A DNA stretch of 5,546 nt from Acidimicrobiales bacterium (GTDB lineage: Bacteria; Actinomycetota; Acidimicrobiia; Acidimicrobiales; Poriferisodalaceae). The notes under the pieces were generated by a model. It made no database searches. It saw only the letters and a list, made by a program, of their open reading frames with translations, and had not been told where the DNA came from. Location of the stretch: NCBI GenBank assembly GCA_020439485.1, contig JAGQSP010000275.1:1-5546 (forward strand), read 5' to 3'. A program made the translations under genes and the position numbers. This document shows, piece after piece, positions 4,981 through 5,546 of this stretch. How positions within the stretch are numbered: position 1 is the first letter of the stretch; the number at the start of each line of letters is the position of its first letter.

Positions 4981-5546
4981 ATGACAGCTCCCGAGAACAT
5001 CACGCGGTTTGCCGACGTCCCATCGGTTCGCGAGAAGCTGAAGGACGTCGAGTACCTCGCCGACGAGGGCATCGCCAGCGTGGTGTTCCTGGCCGACCGG
5101 CTCGACAAGCCGATTCTGGTCGAGGGTCCGGCCGGCACCGGCAAGACCCAGCTCGCCAAGTCGGTTGCCGAAATCCTGGGGGCCCGGCTGATCCGCCTGC
5201 AGTGCTACGAAGGAATCGACGAGGCCAAGGCCCTGTACGAGTGGAACTACAAGAAGCAGCTTCTTCGCATCCAGGCCGAGAGCGGCCAGGACCACAACTG
5301 GGAAGAGCTGCACGATGACCTGTTCAGCGACGAATTCTTGCTGACCAGGCCGCTGCTCGAAGCGATCCGTGCCGACGACCCGGTTGTGCTGCTGATCGAC
5401 GAGATCGACAGGGTCGAGGTCGAGACCGAGGCCCTGCTGCTCGAGATCCTGTCCGACTATCAGGTCTCGATCCCCGAGCTCGGCACCATGACCGCCAAGC
5501 AGATCCCGATGGTGTTCCTGACCTCCAACAACACCCGCGAGCTGTC
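4981..5546 (+). CDS. MoxR-family AAA+ ATPase (CoxD-like), 3'-truncated by window edge
   Basis: The first 188 codons of a gene that runs off the right edge. It begins MTAPENITRF, with DVEYLADEGIASVVFLADRL (22-41) leading into Walker A EGPAGTGKTQLAK (48-60). Then come RLIRLQCYEGIDEAKALYEW (69-88) followed by NYKKQLL, the DLFSDEFLLTRPLLEAI segment (113-129), Walker B VVLLIDEIDR (135-144), ALLLEILSDYQVSIPELGT (151-169) and the sensor-1 strand MVFLTSNNTREL (177-188). These are typical of the MoxR branch related to CoxD of carbon monoxide dehydrogenase clusters. MoxR ATPases act as chaperones that help insert cofactors or mature protein complexes, usually with a VWA-domain partner encoded next door. 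The downstream partner is not visible here. ATP-binding residues are intact; the substrate is unknown. The ATG is supported by AAGGAAG 9 bases upstream. A role in proline synthesis is not implied; the gene may share a transcript with proA. Confidence 0.88.
   Translation, partial: MTAPENITRFADVPSVREKLKDVEYLADEGIASVVFLADRLDKPILVEGPAGTGKTQLAKSVAEILGARLIRLQCYEGIDEAKALYEWNYKKQLLRIQAESGQDHNWEELHDDLFSDEFLLTRPLLEAIRADDPVVLLIDEIDRVEVETEALLLEILSDYQVSIPELGTMTAKQIPMVFLTSNNTREL

Overview
The window is GC-rich, densely coding bacterial chromosome. Codon use strongly favours G or C at third positions, so several antisense frames stay open by chance. Lipoprotein, PilZ and MoxR-type genes around a proB/proA locus fit a high-GC actinobacterium, possibly an acidimicrobial lineage. 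This placement rests on composition and gene content only; no rRNA or other taxonomic marker is present.

Layout, left to right: the 3' end of proB (glutamate 5-kinase, C-terminal PUA domain; + strand); a PilZ-domain protein (- strand, tail-to-tail with proB); a secreted lipoprotein with a long acidic linker and a predicted beta-propeller (+ strand, divergent from the PilZ gene with only 24 bp between the start codons); a CbxX/CfqX (SpoVK-like) AAA+ ATPase with a TerB-like N-terminal region (- strand, tail-to-tail with the lipoprotein gene); proA (glutamate-5-semialdehyde dehydrogenase; + strand, complete); and the 5' part of a MoxR-family AAA+ ATPase (+ strand, running off the right edge). 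No gap exceeds about 110 bp.

proB and proA encode consecutive steps of proline synthesis: glutamate to glutamyl phosphate to glutamate semialdehyde. Here about 3.4 kb lies between them, holding three genes in alternating orientation (-, +, -). None of the three has an evident link to proline metabolism. They look like a signalling or envelope set (possible c-di-GMP receptor, surface lipoprotein, remodelling ATPase), but the sequence does not show that they work together. The proB/PilZ junction carries an exact 20-bp direct repeat covering both stop codons, plus a hairpin that may end transcription. The MoxR gene after proA has its own Shine-Dalgarno and probably leads into a VWA-domain partner outside the window.
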